DNA from: Marivita hallyeonensis
GTDB lineage: Bacteria > Pseudomonadota > Alphaproteobacteria > Rhodobacterales > Rhodobacteraceae
Assembly: GCF_900129875.1 (NCBI RefSeq)
Contig: NZ_FQXC01000002.1
Location: forward strand, 434,001 to 498,000
Length of the DNA: 64,000 nt
Direction: 5' to 3'
Positions 27,305-35,346 of this stretch are shown here, piece after piece; within the stretch, counting starts at the first letter, position 1; each line of letters begins with the position of its first letter. Position numbers and translations under genes: made by a program. The notes beneath the pieces are model-generated. The model ran no database searches and was not told where the DNA came from. It worked only from the letters and a program-made list of their open reading frames with translations.

Positions 27305-27721
27305 TTACGCCGCCGCCGTGAAGGCCACTGCGCCAGCCGACGCCAGCGACAATTCATACGTGGCTTCCCCGTTATGTGACCCGGCATATTCCAAACCGGT
27401 CACCTGGAACGGCGCTTCCATCACACCGAAATCGGGAACGATTACCTGAAACGCTGGCGTCTTGCTGTCAAAGAAGATCTGCCGCGCCCGCGCATCGGTG
27501 ATCGAATCCTTGAACACGCCCGCACCTGAAATTCCGACGCTGCGCACGCCGGCTCCGGCGAGCAACTCGCGCCAGCCGCCGTCACTCTCCAAAGAGGTCA
27601 CATCGACCGTTTCGGCATTGAAGCTTACACGCGTCGCACGCAGACCCGCCAGCGTTTCAAACGTTCCATTTCCATCCACATCGACCTTGATCAAAAGGTC
27701 TTTCCCGTTCTGAGCACCCAT
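27305..27721 (-). CDS. GTA major tail tube protein, TP901-1 family (RcGTA gp9-like)
   Basis: The 138-residue protein forms the tail tube. Family features are MGAQNGKDLLIKVDVDGNGTF, VDVTSLESDGGWRELL and SGAGVFKDSITDARARQIFF, then a beta-rich C-terminus (YELSLASAGAVAFTAA). Several short GTA genes on either side have overlapping starts, but this one is preceded by a 35-base gap with its own ribosome site. That fits the higher translation needed for a repeated structural subunit. Confidence 0.92.
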   Translation of the reverse strand: MGAQNGKDLLIKVDVDGNGTFETLAGLRATRVSFNAETVDVTSLESDGGWRELLAGAGVRSVGISGAGVFKDSITDARARQIFFDSKTPAFQVIVPDFGVMEAPFQVTGLEYAGSHNGEATYELSLASAGAVAFTAAA

Positions 27722-27756
27722 CGCTCACACTCCTTGTCCTGAAAACTGCGACGCGT

Positions 27757-28167
27757 TCAGGCGTCGTCTTCAACCCGCGCGCGGAAGATCAGATCGATCC
27801 GCCGCCGCCCGGCCTTTTCCCGTTGCGCTTGTGCCCGCTTGAAGTTCAGCGCCACCAGACGCCCCCGCGCCAAAGCGATCTCCGCGTCAATCAGCGCGTC
27901 ACACACCGCCGCCGACACCTCTTTCGCACCCTGAAATCCCGCATCGTCCGAGATCACAGAGACCGCAAACTCGTGCCATGCCCCGCGCCCCGTCTTGTCA
28001 CTCGCATCGAGCGCTTTCTCCGGACCCAAAGCGACGTAAAGCTCTGGCAACTGGCCCTTGGGCACCGCGTCATAGATCTTGTCACCGACAAGACTGCTAA
28101 CCTCCGCATCGTCCCGTAATGTCTCGAAAACCCCGGCCTGCAAAGCGGCCGCAACCGCATAGGTCAT
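27757..28167 (-). CDS. GTA DUF3168 tail terminator/completion protein (RcGTA gp8-like)
   Basis: A 136-residue DUF3168 protein, the family of phage tail-completion or terminator proteins at the head-tail junction. ALQAGVFETLRDD, VPKGQLPELYVALGPE, HEFAVSVISDDAGFQGAKEVSAAVCDAL and the C-terminal FKRAQAQREKAGRRRIDLIFRARVE match the family pattern. It overlaps the preceding adaptor gene by ATGA. Confidence 0.9.
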   Translation of the reverse strand: MTYAVAAALQAGVFETLRDDAEVSSLVGDKIYDAVPKGQLPELYVALGPEKALDASDKTGRGAWHEFAVSVISDDAGFQGAKEVSAAVCDALIDAEIALARGRLVALNFKRAQAQREKAGRRRIDLIFRARVEDDA

Positions 28168-28499
28168 GTCGCCAACTCCTCGTCACAGATACAGATGAGG
28201 AACCGCGCCGCCGGGTCCGATTCCGTAACCGAATTAATACGAAACACCCGTTCGCCAGACCGAAACCGCTGCTGCGGCAATGGCCGTTCAGAATGCCCAG
28301 ATGGCGCAGCGCGAACGATGATCCGAAAGCCCGTCACCGAGACCTGTCCCGTCTCGCCGACGCCTTCCCGCCCGGTCCGGGGCGTCACTTCCCCCCATAT
28401 CGAACCCAGCGCCTCCCAGCTCTCGTGCTGACCACCCGCGCCATCCGGCACCGATATCAGCCGCTCAAGCACCAGCCTTGATGTCAAACGGTGGCTCAT
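28164..28499 (-). CDS. GTA head-tail adaptor protein (RcGTA gp7-like)
   Basis: The 111-residue protein belongs to the phage head-closure/adaptor family: LTSRLVLERLISVPDGAGGQHESWEALGSIWGEVTPRTGRE at the N-terminus, then GFRIIVRAAP and RFRSGERVFRINSVTESDP. It closes the connector between portal and tail. It overlaps both neighbours by four bases. Confidence 0.9.
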   Translation of the reverse strand: MSHRLTSRLVLERLISVPDGAGGQHESWEALGSIWGEVTPRTGREGVGETGQVSVTGFRIIVRAAPSGHSERPLPQQRFRSGERVFRINSVTESDPAARFLICICDEELAT

Positions 28500-29089
28500 G
28501 CGCCAAACCCCAGCCGGACGGGACGGTAACGCGCGATCAGGCTTGTCACACCGAAAGGCATGCAGCCCTGGCCTAGCGCCGTCTCATCGCGGTATTCGTA
28601 ATAATGCGCGGCCAGCAGCATCACTGCCTGCGCGAGATCTGCGGGCAAGTCCCCGAAGGCCAGCGCCATGCCCGCCTCGAACCGCACTTCGACGCTTCCG
28701 TATTCAGGCACCGACGGCAAGACCGTGCCAACCGGGCGTAGGCAAGGCGCGCTTGCATCCTCGACCAGCGAATACCGATCCGATGCCACGACCGTTCCAA
28801 CGCCAAACCGATCCACCAGTTGCACCTGCGTCACCATCCGCACGGGCGCAATCGGAAGCACCTGCCCGGTCACATCACGCCAGCGCTGCAAGCTGCATAA
28901 AAAGTCCCGGGCGATCAGTGCCTTGCCTGTCCGCGCCTCGACCGCCGCAATGGCCGCGCGCAGGAAACCAAGCAACAAATCATCCTGCAGGCTATCCTCG
29001 GCAAATCCGCTTCCAAGGCGCAAATGGTCCCGCAACCGCGCCACCGGCAAAGCCGCATCAGGTATCTGGCTTTCTTCAATCAAATACAT
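28496..29089 (-). CDS. GTA head-tail connector protein (RcGTA gp6-like)
   Basis: The 197-residue protein is the connector that binds below the portal. The N-terminus (MYLIEESQIPDAALPVARLRDHLRLGSGF) and FLRAAIAAVEARTGKALIARDFLCSLQRWRD are the helical part of the DUF6/connector fold. GSVEVRFEAGMALAFGDLPADLAQAVMLLAAHYYEYRDE closes it. I place the start at the ATG at 29089, with GGAG upstream; the frame extends 21 residues further without family similarity. A 171-base gap with no gene separates it from the capsid gene. Confidence 0.9.
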   Translation of the reverse strand: MYLIEESQIPDAALPVARLRDHLRLGSGFAEDSLQDDLLLGFLRAAIAAVEARTGKALIARDFLCSLQRWRDVTGQVLPIAPVRMVTQVQLVDRFGVGTVVASDRYSLVEDASAPCLRPVGTVLPSVPEYGSVEVRFEAGMALAFGDLPADLAQAVMLLAAHYYEYRDETALGQGCMPFGVTSLIARYRPVRLGFGA

Positions 29090-29260
29090 CTCATGTTCTC
29101 CGTAAACCTGTCCCCATGTCCGTCGCCGGGACCCAAGTCGGACGCGCGCCACCGCCGTTGCTCGGACGGAGGGGAGCGGCTAGACAACGCCGGCCATTGG
29201 CGCGCGTCCCACGAGACAGGCGATCCGCTAACCGCGCTGCCCCGTGTTCGTCGTCACTCG

Positions 29261-30442
29261 TCAAGCCGTGGCAAAACGCAGGAGTTTGATCGCCGCAAAG
29301 TCGCTGACATCGCCGCCAACACGCTTGGTCGCGTAGAAGAGGACGTGCGGTTTGGCACTGAACGGATCGCGCAGCACGCGCAGGTCCGGACGTTCCGCAA
29401 TGGTGTAACCCGCGCGGAAATCTCCGAATGCAATCGCATCCTCACCGGTGGCAATGTCCGGCATGTCCTCAGCAATCAGCACCGGATAGCCCAGCAGCCG
29501 CGCAGGCTCTCCAGAAGTGAACCCGTCCGACCACAGGTGACGACCGTCCGCGTCCTTCAGCTTGCGCAGTGCACCCGCGGTTTTCGAGTTCATCACAAAG
29601 GTCGCATTCGCGCGGTACTCAGCCCCCAGCGCGTAGACCAGCTCGATCAACGCATCTCCATTTCCGATGTCGCCATCCACACCCGTCGGCACGTAACCGA
29701 TGTTGCCCCAGGCCCAGACATCGTTGTCCACCGCCGGATGGGTCAGGATACCCGTCGGTTTGTCTGCACCGTCACCTGTGATGAAAGCACCCGCCTCTGC
29801 ACGGCTGAACGTGTCGGCAATCCGCCCCGCGAGCCAGGTCTCGATGTCAAAGGCCGTGTCGTCCAAAAGACGCTGAGACGCTTTCGGCATCGCACTCAGC
29901 TCGTGCAGCTTGATCGAAATGCGGTCGATTGTCGGCGTCCCGGTCTCAGAGCGTGCTCCCACTTCGTCGGCCCAACCAGCACCCGCATCGACCTGATCGA
30001 TCAGCACGTCATAGCTCGGAGCCTCGACATTCACGACCGATGCAACCGCGCGCAAAGACGCGCTGGACGACAAAACGCCTTGTATGGTCTCGGACGTGAC
30101 CGGATCTACAAGATACCCACCGTCGCCATTCACCACCGTAGACATGGATTTCACATCCAACTCCAGCCCGCGCAGGCCATCATCATCGCCGGTGCGCAGA
30201 TAGGCATCAAACGCCTCGTAATGCACATCCGTCTGGGCAACGCCGCCCGCCAAGGCCGGTCGGCCCGTTACTGCTGTTTTTCGATCAAGCATCGTCATCC
30301 GCTCTTCCTGTTCCTGTAGCTTTCGATTGAAGTCGTCCCGCTGGCGCTTGACGTCCTGCACCAAACCCGCCAGCGCGGTGCCCACTTGGGTGAACGGAGA
30401 CACATCTTCCCCGATCCGCGACTCTGTCCCGGTCTCACTCAT
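29261..30442 (-). CDS. GTA major capsid protein, HK97 fold (RcGTA gp5-like)
   Basis: The 393-residue protein is the HK97-fold shell subunit. The N-terminal third (residues 1-100) is charged and coiled-coil-like (VQDVKRQRDDFNRKLQEQEERM), serving as the scaffolding delta domain that the protease removes. The mature part begins around MSTVVNGDGGYLVDPVTSETI and continues with GAGWADEVGARSETGTP, ASQRLLDDTAFDIETWL and FVMNSKTAGALRKLKDADGRHLW. It follows the protease gene, as in RcGTA. It has a separate ribosome site and a 30-base gap upstream, matching its high copy number. Confidence 0.94.
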   Translation of the reverse strand: MSETGTESRIGEDVSPFTQVGTALAGLVQDVKRQRDDFNRKLQEQEERMTMLDRKTAVTGRPALAGGVAQTDVHYEAFDAYLRTGDDDGLRGLELDVKSMSTVVNGDGGYLVDPVTSETIQGVLSSSASLRAVASVVNVEAPSYDVLIDQVDAGAGWADEVGARSETGTPTIDRISIKLHELSAMPKASQRLLDDTAFDIETWLAGRIADTFSRAEAGAFITGDGADKPTGILTHPAVDNDVWAWGNIGYVPTGVDGDIGNGDALIELVYALGAEYRANATFVMNSKTAGALRKLKDADGRHLWSDGFTSGEPARLLGYPVLIAEDMPDIATGEDAIAFGDFRAGYTIAERPDLRVLRDPFSAKPHVLFYATKRVGGDVSDFAAIKLLRFATA

Positions 30443-30472
30443 CCCGATTTTCCCTTGGTCTAAAGGTCGGCC

Positions 30473-31015
30473 CTAGCCGTCCACCAATGTCCGGCGCGCC
30501 GTCTCGATCATGCGCGCCACCTCTCGCAGACCGGCCGCCTCCGGGGTCTCCCCCTTGGCCGCCACCCGCGCACTGGGCAGCATCGGGAACGTCACCAACG
30601 ACACCTCCCAAAGCTCCAGTTCCGTCAGAACCCGTCGGCCCTGTTTGTCCTTTGTCGCGGCCTTGGTCCGATAGCCGATCGACAATCCGTCAATCGCCCC
30701 CGCCGCAACCAGCGCCGCCGCCTCTCGGCCCTTCTCCACGCTGTCCAGAATACGGCCCTTCACATAAAGGCCCGTCTCGTCCTCGCGCACTTCGTCCCAA
30801 ACCCCGATGGGCTGCGCCGGATCATGCTGCCAAAGCATCTTGACTGCACGCCCACCGCACGCCATTTGCTTCAAAGACGCCGCGTAAGCTCCTGCAGAAA
30901 CGACATCATTTCCCTGATCACACTGCCCGAAACGTGACGCATAACCTTCGATCACGCACCCGTCCGTGACCGTCACCGCCGCGTCAAATGTGCAATACTT
31001 CCGTTCCAGTTCCAT
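30473..31015 (-). CDS. GTA prohead protease, HK97 family (RcGTA gp4-like)
   Basis: The 180-residue serine protease cuts the capsid delta domain during head maturation. GYASRFGQCDQGNDVVSAGAY near residue 22, MLWQHDPAQPIGVWDE with the catalytic His, and GAIDGLSIGYRTKAA with the nucleophile Ser are the S78-type motifs; LWEVSLVTFPMLPSARV is the conserved last strand. I chose the ATG at 31015, with GGGAG upstream, because the longer frame adds 30 low-complexity residues. It is directly downstream of the g3.5 gene. Confidence 0.92.
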   Translation of the reverse strand: MELERKYCTFDAAVTVTDGCVIEGYASRFGQCDQGNDVVSAGAYAASLKQMACGGRAVKMLWQHDPAQPIGVWDEVREDETGLYVKGRILDSVEKGREAAALVAAGAIDGLSIGYRTKAATKDKQGRRVLTELELWEVSLVTFPMLPSARVAAKGETPEAAGLREVARMIETARRTLVDG

Positions 31016-31029
31016 CCCCAAACTCCCAG

Positions 31030-31257
31030 TCACGGTGCCACCTGCACAAACTTCAGGAACACCTCTGCCAACACTGCCGCCGCGACGCCGTAAACGGCCA
31101 GCCAAACCCGTTTCTCCAGCCGCTCAATCATCTGTTCGATCCGATCGAGCCGCGCTGAAATCCCTTCGAAACGCAGCTGCGTCACCCGCTCATGCGCATC
31201 GAGCTTCAGCGCAGGCGCGCAATCGAAGGCCTCAAAACCAACCCGTTGCTCACTCAT
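31030..31257 (-). CDS. GTA head formation protein, RCAP_rcc01685 family (g3.5-like)
   Basis: A 75-residue protein (MSEQRVGFEAFDCAPALKLD...) with an N-terminal soluble part and helix (RFEGISARLDRIEQMIERLEKRV). It ends in a single C-terminal membrane segment (WLAVYGVAAAVLAEVFLKFV). It corresponds to the small gene between portal and protease in RcGTA. The start at 31257 overlaps the portal stop by 8 bases; a longer frame inside the portal gene has no support. A tail-anchored protein in a head-assembly position is noteworthy, and the function is unknown to me. Confidence 0.85.
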   Translation of the reverse strand: MSEQRVGFEAFDCAPALKLDAHERVTQLRFEGISARLDRIEQMIERLEKRVWLAVYGVAAAVLAEVFLKFVQVAP

Positions 31258-32425
31258 CGAAAGCCACCGGCAATCCAAGCAACGACCGCTTCTCCGCAGC
31301 CGAGAGGAAATCCGCGCCCGCAATTCGCGCCCACTGCGCATCGCGCTCCGTGGCAAGCGCAGGCACCTGGTCAAGGTCCGGTTTCAAGACCAGCGCTTCG
31401 CCCACATGTCCTGAAAGCCAGGCTGACACCGCCGCCGATACCCGCGCCACCAAGGGCAACACCGTCAACCGGTAGAACGCCCGATGCGCTTCGGCGTAAT
31501 TGGCATAGGTCGCCTCACCAGGGATCCCGAGCAACATGGGCGGCACTCCAAACGCCACCGCAATCTCACGCGCCGCCGCTTCCTTGGTCTTCTGAAATTC
31601 CATGTCGGACGGTGAGAACCCCATCGGTTTCCAGTCCAAACCACCTTCCAACAGCATCGGACGCCCCGCATTCCGCGCGCCCATATGATGGCTCTCGATC
31701 TCGTCGACCAACCGGTCGTACTGATCCGTCCCCATCCCCGACACGCCGTCCGTCCCGTGATAGACAATCGCCCCCGATGGCCGGGCCGCGTTGTCCAGAA
31801 GCCCTTTCGACCATCGCGATGCCGCGTTGTGCACATCCAGGGCCTGCGCTGCAGCGACCATCGGGCTCAGCCCGTAGTGATCGTCCTGAGGATGAAACGC
31901 TTTCACATGACAGATCGGTGCGGTGTCCCCAGTCATGTCAAAGCGGTGCGACTTCCCGCCAACGCCGTACTCATAAGCCACAGGCCAGCCATCGGAGCCG
32001 GGAACCAGTTTCATCCGATCCGACCGCAACACATGCAACTCGGTCGGCACACCCTCAACACCAACAGCCTCGAAATATCCGTCCCCAGACAACAGGAGCT
32101 GGCCATAAAAGGCCTCGAACAACTCCGCCTGCCCCTGCGCCGGATTCGGCCGCCGCAAGAGGTCCAGAACCGGATGCATCTCATACCGCTGCTGCGCGTC
32201 TTGCAGGACCAGTGGCACCGCCGCCGACGCCTCAGCGATAAGTTTCACCGCCCGAAATCCCACCGGGTTTCCGGTGAACCCCGTCCGGGTCAACGACGAT
32301 GTATCCCGCGCGGACCAGGCAACGCGTCCCATGTTCTGCCACGACACAACCGGTCCGGTGGCGCTGGCCTTGGCCTCAACCGCGACCCCGTCCTTGCGTT
32401 CCCGCCGAAAGACATTCCAAACCAT
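31250..32425 (-). CDS. GTA portal protein, HK97 family (RcGTA gp3-like)
   Basis: The 391-residue protein forms the dodecameric portal through which DNA enters the head. It shows the HK97-portal pattern: FTGNPVGFRAVKLIAEASAAVPLVL, HPVLDLLRRPNPAQGQAELFE, LLLSGDGYFEAV, ELHVLRSDRMKLVPGSDG, GLSPMVAAAQALDVHNAASRW and EIAVAFGVPPMLLGIPGEATYANYAEAHRAFYRLTVLPL. It is separated from the large terminase by 267 bases with no convincing gene. Length is typical. Confidence 0.94.
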   Translation of the reverse strand: MVWNVFRRERKDGVAVEAKASATGPVVSWQNMGRVAWSARDTSSLTRTGFTGNPVGFRAVKLIAEASAAVPLVLQDAQQRYEMHPVLDLLRRPNPAQGQAELFEAFYGQLLLSGDGYFEAVGVEGVPTELHVLRSDRMKLVPGSDGWPVAYEYGVGGKSHRFDMTGDTAPICHVKAFHPQDDHYGLSPMVAAAQALDVHNAASRWSKGLLDNAARPSGAIVYHGTDGVSGMGTDQYDRLVDEIESHHMGARNAGRPMLLEGGLDWKPMGFSPSDMEFQKTKEAAAREIAVAFGVPPMLLGIPGEATYANYAEAHRAFYRLTVLPLVARVSAAVSAWLSGHVGEALVLKPDLDQVPALATERDAQWARIAGADFLSAAEKRSLLGLPVAFDE

Positions 32426-32692
32426 TCCGTCCTGCTCCTCGCATGTCGTTCCGTTTCCGGCGCGGTCGGGGTGCGCTCTCGACCCACCCCAACCGGCGCC
32501 TCACCAAAGACCCAAGCCCCCAAAGGTCTCTGGCCCACCCAGACACAAGCGTCCCGTCCGTAGCCCGCCAAAACGCAAGGCCCGCTCCCAAACACCTGAT
32601 TTTTCGTCGTTTTTCTTTCGCACCACAGTGCGCTTCGTTGATGAAACCAACCTACCAATCAAAAGTTAACGGCTGGAAACTATACCGAACGG

Positions 32693-34117
32693 TCACCGCA
32701 CCAGCGTGCGCACACGCGGCCGACGCCACTCCGCCGCCCGCGAAATCACCAGATCCGTCAACGCCCAGACAAGCGCATCCACACGGTCCGGAGACCCCGT
32801 CCCCTGAAACCCCGCGCGCGTCATCTGGCTCATTTCGTCTTCAAGCCTGTCGAATACGCCGTGATGCGACACGCGACCTTGCTCGTAAAGGGCCGCAACA
32901 GGCTCCGCCCGTGCCCCTTTCGATTTCGATGCATGCACCCGGACAACAGGCACCATCGGATCCACCTGCCGCAACACGGTTTCCACCATGTCACCACCTT
33001 GGTTGACCTCTGCGACCAGAGCCTGCGCGCCCCAGCGTTCCATCGCCGTAATTGCCCGCCGCGCCCAGATCAACGGCGACACGCCCTGAACCGACGCGTC
33101 CTCCAACACAACCGCCCGCCAGTCCTGCGGCGGTCCATCAGTCACCACACCGGCGACAACAATCCCGCACGCATCCGACCGTTTCGATGATCCTGCCGGC
33201 GGGTCAACCGCCACCACTACTCGATCGAACTCCGGTAACGCCTCGCAGCGTGCCGCCTCCAGAACGTCCAGAGGCCAAAGCGCCCCGTCCACCTCGTCAA
33301 GCAGATCGCCATCCAGTTCTTGCCGTGCGAGCCGCGACCCGGCAAACCGCGCGCGCACCTCCTCCAGAAACGACGACGCCAGATAGGCTTCGTTCGCCTC
33401 GGTCGGCGCGCGCGTCACCACCGTTGACGAAGACGCCAGCAAAGTCTTCAGAACACCCACATTGCGCGGTGTTGTCGTCACGCAGACCTTGGGATCGTCC
33501 CCCAACCGCAACGTGAATTGCAGCATATCCCACGCCTCTTGCGCGCGCCTCCACTTGGCCAATTCATCCACCCATGCCCCGTCAAACTGCGGGCCCCGCA
33601 ACGATTCCGGATCATGCGCGGAACACACGACCGCCAAGGCACCGTTCGGCCAGCGCAGCATCTTCCGCATCGCCAACCACTCGGGTTGCCGATCCGGCGG
33701 CGAACAGGCCATGATGCCGCTATCTCCGAAAATCATCACTTCGCGGACCTGCTCGATGGTCTCTCCCACCAAAGCGATCCGCTTGCAGCGCCCCTCATCC
33801 ATCGGGCGCGCGCCCTCGACCTGTGACCGCACCCATTCGGCACCGGCGCGGGTTTTCCCCGCGCCGCGCCCACCAAGGACCACCCAATTACGCCAGTCAC
33901 CCTCGGGGGGCAGCTGGTGCGCATGGGCCCAGAACTCGAACAGATACGGCAGCGCCAAAAGCGCCCCGGGGATCTGTTCAAGTTCACTCAGAAACGTCTC
34001 CCTCACGGCAGCATCTGCGGAGGCGATCCAGGCGGCACCCGATAACGTCCCTTGCTGCATCAAGGTCGAGTCCGTAGCTTCCGCTGATTTTTGCAGTTTC
34101 TCTGCGATGGCGAGCAA
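32693..34117 (-). CDS. GTA large terminase subunit (RcGTA gp2-like)
   Basis: The 474-residue packaging motor has the ATPase Walker A VVLGGRGAGKTRAGAEW (about residues 79-95) and Walker B region FDGAWVDELAKW. The C-terminal RNase-H-like nuclease has acidic residues (VVVAVDPPAGSSKRSD, LVAEVNQGGDMVETV, DRVDALVWALTDL). GTA terminase cuts host DNA with little sequence specificity. I use a TTG start at 34117, because GGAGGT lies five bases upstream inside the small terminase gene; the first ATG, at 34060 (455 residues), has a weak site. With either start it overlaps the small terminase gene, by 134 or 77 bases. Confidence 0.9.
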   Translation of the reverse strand: MLAIAEKLQKSAEATDSTLMQQGTLSGAAWIASADAAVRETFLSELEQIPGALLALPYLFEFWAHAHQLPPEGDWRNWVVLGGRGAGKTRAGAEWVRSQVEGARPMDEGRCKRIALVGETIEQVREVMIFGDSGIMACSPPDRQPEWLAMRKMLRWPNGALAVVCSAHDPESLRGPQFDGAWVDELAKWRRAQEAWDMLQFTLRLGDDPKVCVTTTPRNVGVLKTLLASSSTVVTRAPTEANEAYLASSFLEEVRARFAGSRLARQELDGDLLDEVDGALWPLDVLEAARCEALPEFDRVVVAVDPPAGSSKRSDACGIVVAGVVTDGPPQDWRAVVLEDASVQGVSPLIWARRAITAMERWGAQALVAEVNQGGDMVETVLRQVDPMVPVVRVHASKSKGARAEPVAALYEQGRVSHHGVFDRLEDEMSQMTRAGFQGTGSPDRVDALVWALTDLVISRAAEWRRPRVRTLVR

Positions 34118-34325
34118 TGTGCACCTCCGTTTCCTTGGCGTGTTTCAGCCAGGCCCGCAGATCGGACAGGATCTTCCCTGCCTCGACCCCCGTTCCAAAT
34201 TCACCGGCCTCCACCGTCTCGCGCAGTCGCATGACCATCTCACGGATGGTCCGCAGCTCCTGCGCAATGGCAGCGCGCTCTTGGTCGAGCGCGTCGCCCT
34301 CTTCGTCTGCAGTGATCAGTACCAT
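33984..34325 (-). CDS. GTA small terminase-like protein (RcGTA gp1-like)
   Basis: The 113-residue first gene of the cluster is mostly helical (LDQERAAIAQELRTIREMVMRLRETVEAG) with a short C-terminal basic region (DVIGCRLDRLRRCCREGD). It matches GTA gp1, the small terminase that helps the large subunit engage DNA. GSYGLDLDAARDVIG is typical of the family. I took the ATG at 34325; AGGAGG lies 12 bases upstream, slightly far, and an ATG at 34373 would add 16 residues. Its 3' third overlaps the large terminase start. Confidence 0.8.
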   Translation of the reverse strand: MVLITADEEGDALDQERAAIAQELRTIREMVMRLRETVEAGEFGTGVEAGKILSDLRAWLKHAKETEVHIARHRRETAKISGSYGLDLDAARDVIGCRLDRLRRCCREGDVSE

Positions 34326-34571
34326 CCCAATCTCTGCCTCCTGTGCTGAATGGATCTCCGTCCATCGACGCACCGGCAGCCCACGGACGCATCCGCAACC
34401 TGTTGATGCCTAGCAGGCCATGACGGGATACCGGCAGCGGCGATAACGCCGGCCTAATACCGCGCACGACGCCTTAACCCGAACGCAAACATTGCGCGCG
34501 ACCGCCACAAAACAGAGGGACAGACCACAAATTGAAGTGATTCAGGTTTGCTTAACCACAACGCACGCCGC
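34326..34571 (-). promoter_or_regulatory. Upstream region of the GTA cluster with a CtrA-like half-site pair
   Basis: The 246 bases between the first GTA gene and the end of the TauE/SafE permease gene hold no convincing gene and must contain the main GTA promoter. On the minus strand TTAA-N7-TGAA (34541-34555, TTAAGCAAACCTGAA) is one base away from the CtrA consensus TTAA-N7-TTAA. CtrA and GafA control GTA expression in R. capsulatus, so the site is worth noting, but one near-match is weak evidence. Confidence 0.35.
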
Positions 34572-35315
34572 TCAAAACAGCCCGCGCCGCAACAGGTTCA
34601 GTCCCAATAGAAGGAAAACGTAAAGCAGCACCTTGCGGAATTTCTCGTTCGACATGCGGTTCCGCAGCCGCGCGCCCAGTGCAAATCCTAAGAGTGTCGG
34701 CAGGACCAGCGCCAGCGACACGGCAGCAAGCGACGGCGTCAGCAGTCCCTCCAGCACATAGGCTGCGAAGAACGGCACGCCGCCAATGAACAGCAGCAGC
34801 CCAGTCGCCCGAACAAACTCGTCCTTCTGCACCTGCCGCGCGCTCATATACATGATAACGGGTGCCACCCAAACACCCGACAATCCACCCAGAATGCCCC
34901 CTAGCGTCCCCAGGCACAGTTGTGCCGCCCGGTCATACCGATCCGGGATCGCCGGCATCGTGAACCGCAGATTCAGAGCCGCAAAAGCGACAATCGACAG
35001 TCCCAGCGCCAGAAAGATCACCCGATCCGACACCTCGGCGGATAAGGATACCGTCACGAAGACGCTGACCCCCAGCGCTGCGGCGAACACCCAATATCGC
35101 TGAAACGCACCACGAACGTCGCCCATCGACCAAACCTGCCACGCGTTCGACACCACGATCGGGACAAGCCCCATGGCAATCGCCGTGCGCGGGTCGATGA
35201 AGATCGTCAGCATGCTGATGGCCGCCGTCGGCAATCCGATCCCGACCAGGCCTTTGACCGATCCGGCAATCAGGAACACCAGCGCACCGATCAGAAGCAG
35301 ATCCATCAACACCAT
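34572..35315 (-). CDS. TauE/SafE-family sulfite exporter-like membrane permease (TSUP)
   Basis: The 247-residue inner-membrane protein has about seven to eight hydrophobic segments. The TSUP duplication motif is visible twice: FLIAGSVKGLVGIGLPTAAISML near the N-terminus and LGTLGGILGGLSGVWVAPVIMY in the second half. Members export or import sulfite, sulfoacetate and other small organosulfur or carboxylate anions, and the substrate cannot be read from the sequence. It ends before the GTA cluster, and its start is 31 bases downstream of the mltG stop on the same strand, so it may close the fabF-mltG transcript. Confidence 0.85.
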   Translation of the reverse strand: MVLMDLLLIGALVFLIAGSVKGLVGIGLPTAAISMLTIFIDPRTAIAMGLVPIVVSNAWQVWSMGDVRGAFQRYWVFAAALGVSVFVTVSLSAEVSDRVIFLALGLSIVAFAALNLRFTMPAIPDRYDRAAQLCLGTLGGILGGLSGVWVAPVIMYMSARQVQKDEFVRATGLLLFIGGVPFFAAYVLEGLLTPSLAAVSLALVLPTLLGFALGARLRNRMSNEKFRKVLLYVFLLLGLNLLRRGLF

Positions 35316-35346
35316 GATGGCATCACGCGATCAGCGCAGGGCCGCG

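Larger units (their letters stand above)
19891..34325 (-). mobile_element. Complete gene transfer agent (RcGTA-type) structural gene cluster
   Basis: Seventeen contiguous minus-strand genes reproduce the R. capsulatus GTA order: small terminase, large terminase, portal, g3.5, prohead protease, major capsid, two connector/adaptor genes, DUF3168, major tail, two tail chaperone-type genes, tape measure, distal tail, hub, NlpC/P60 peptidase and host-specificity protein. An eighteenth small gene follows. All frames are intact and most junctions overlap by 1-17 bases. There is no integrase, replication gene or repressor, so this is a domesticated GTA and not a prophage. GTA particles package random host DNA and deliver it to relatives. 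Control genes (gafA, lysis cassette) are normally elsewhere in the genome and are not in this window. Confidence 0.95.

Noticed and set aside
32290-32692. Possible extra minus-strand gene between large terminase and portal
   Set aside because: The frame overlaps the portal start, has biased composition and no GTA counterpart; the 267-base gap seems truly non-coding.
19891-34325. Active prophage instead of a GTA
   Set aside because: No integrase, repressor, replication, lysis genes or att repeats are visible, and gene content and order match RcGTA exactly.
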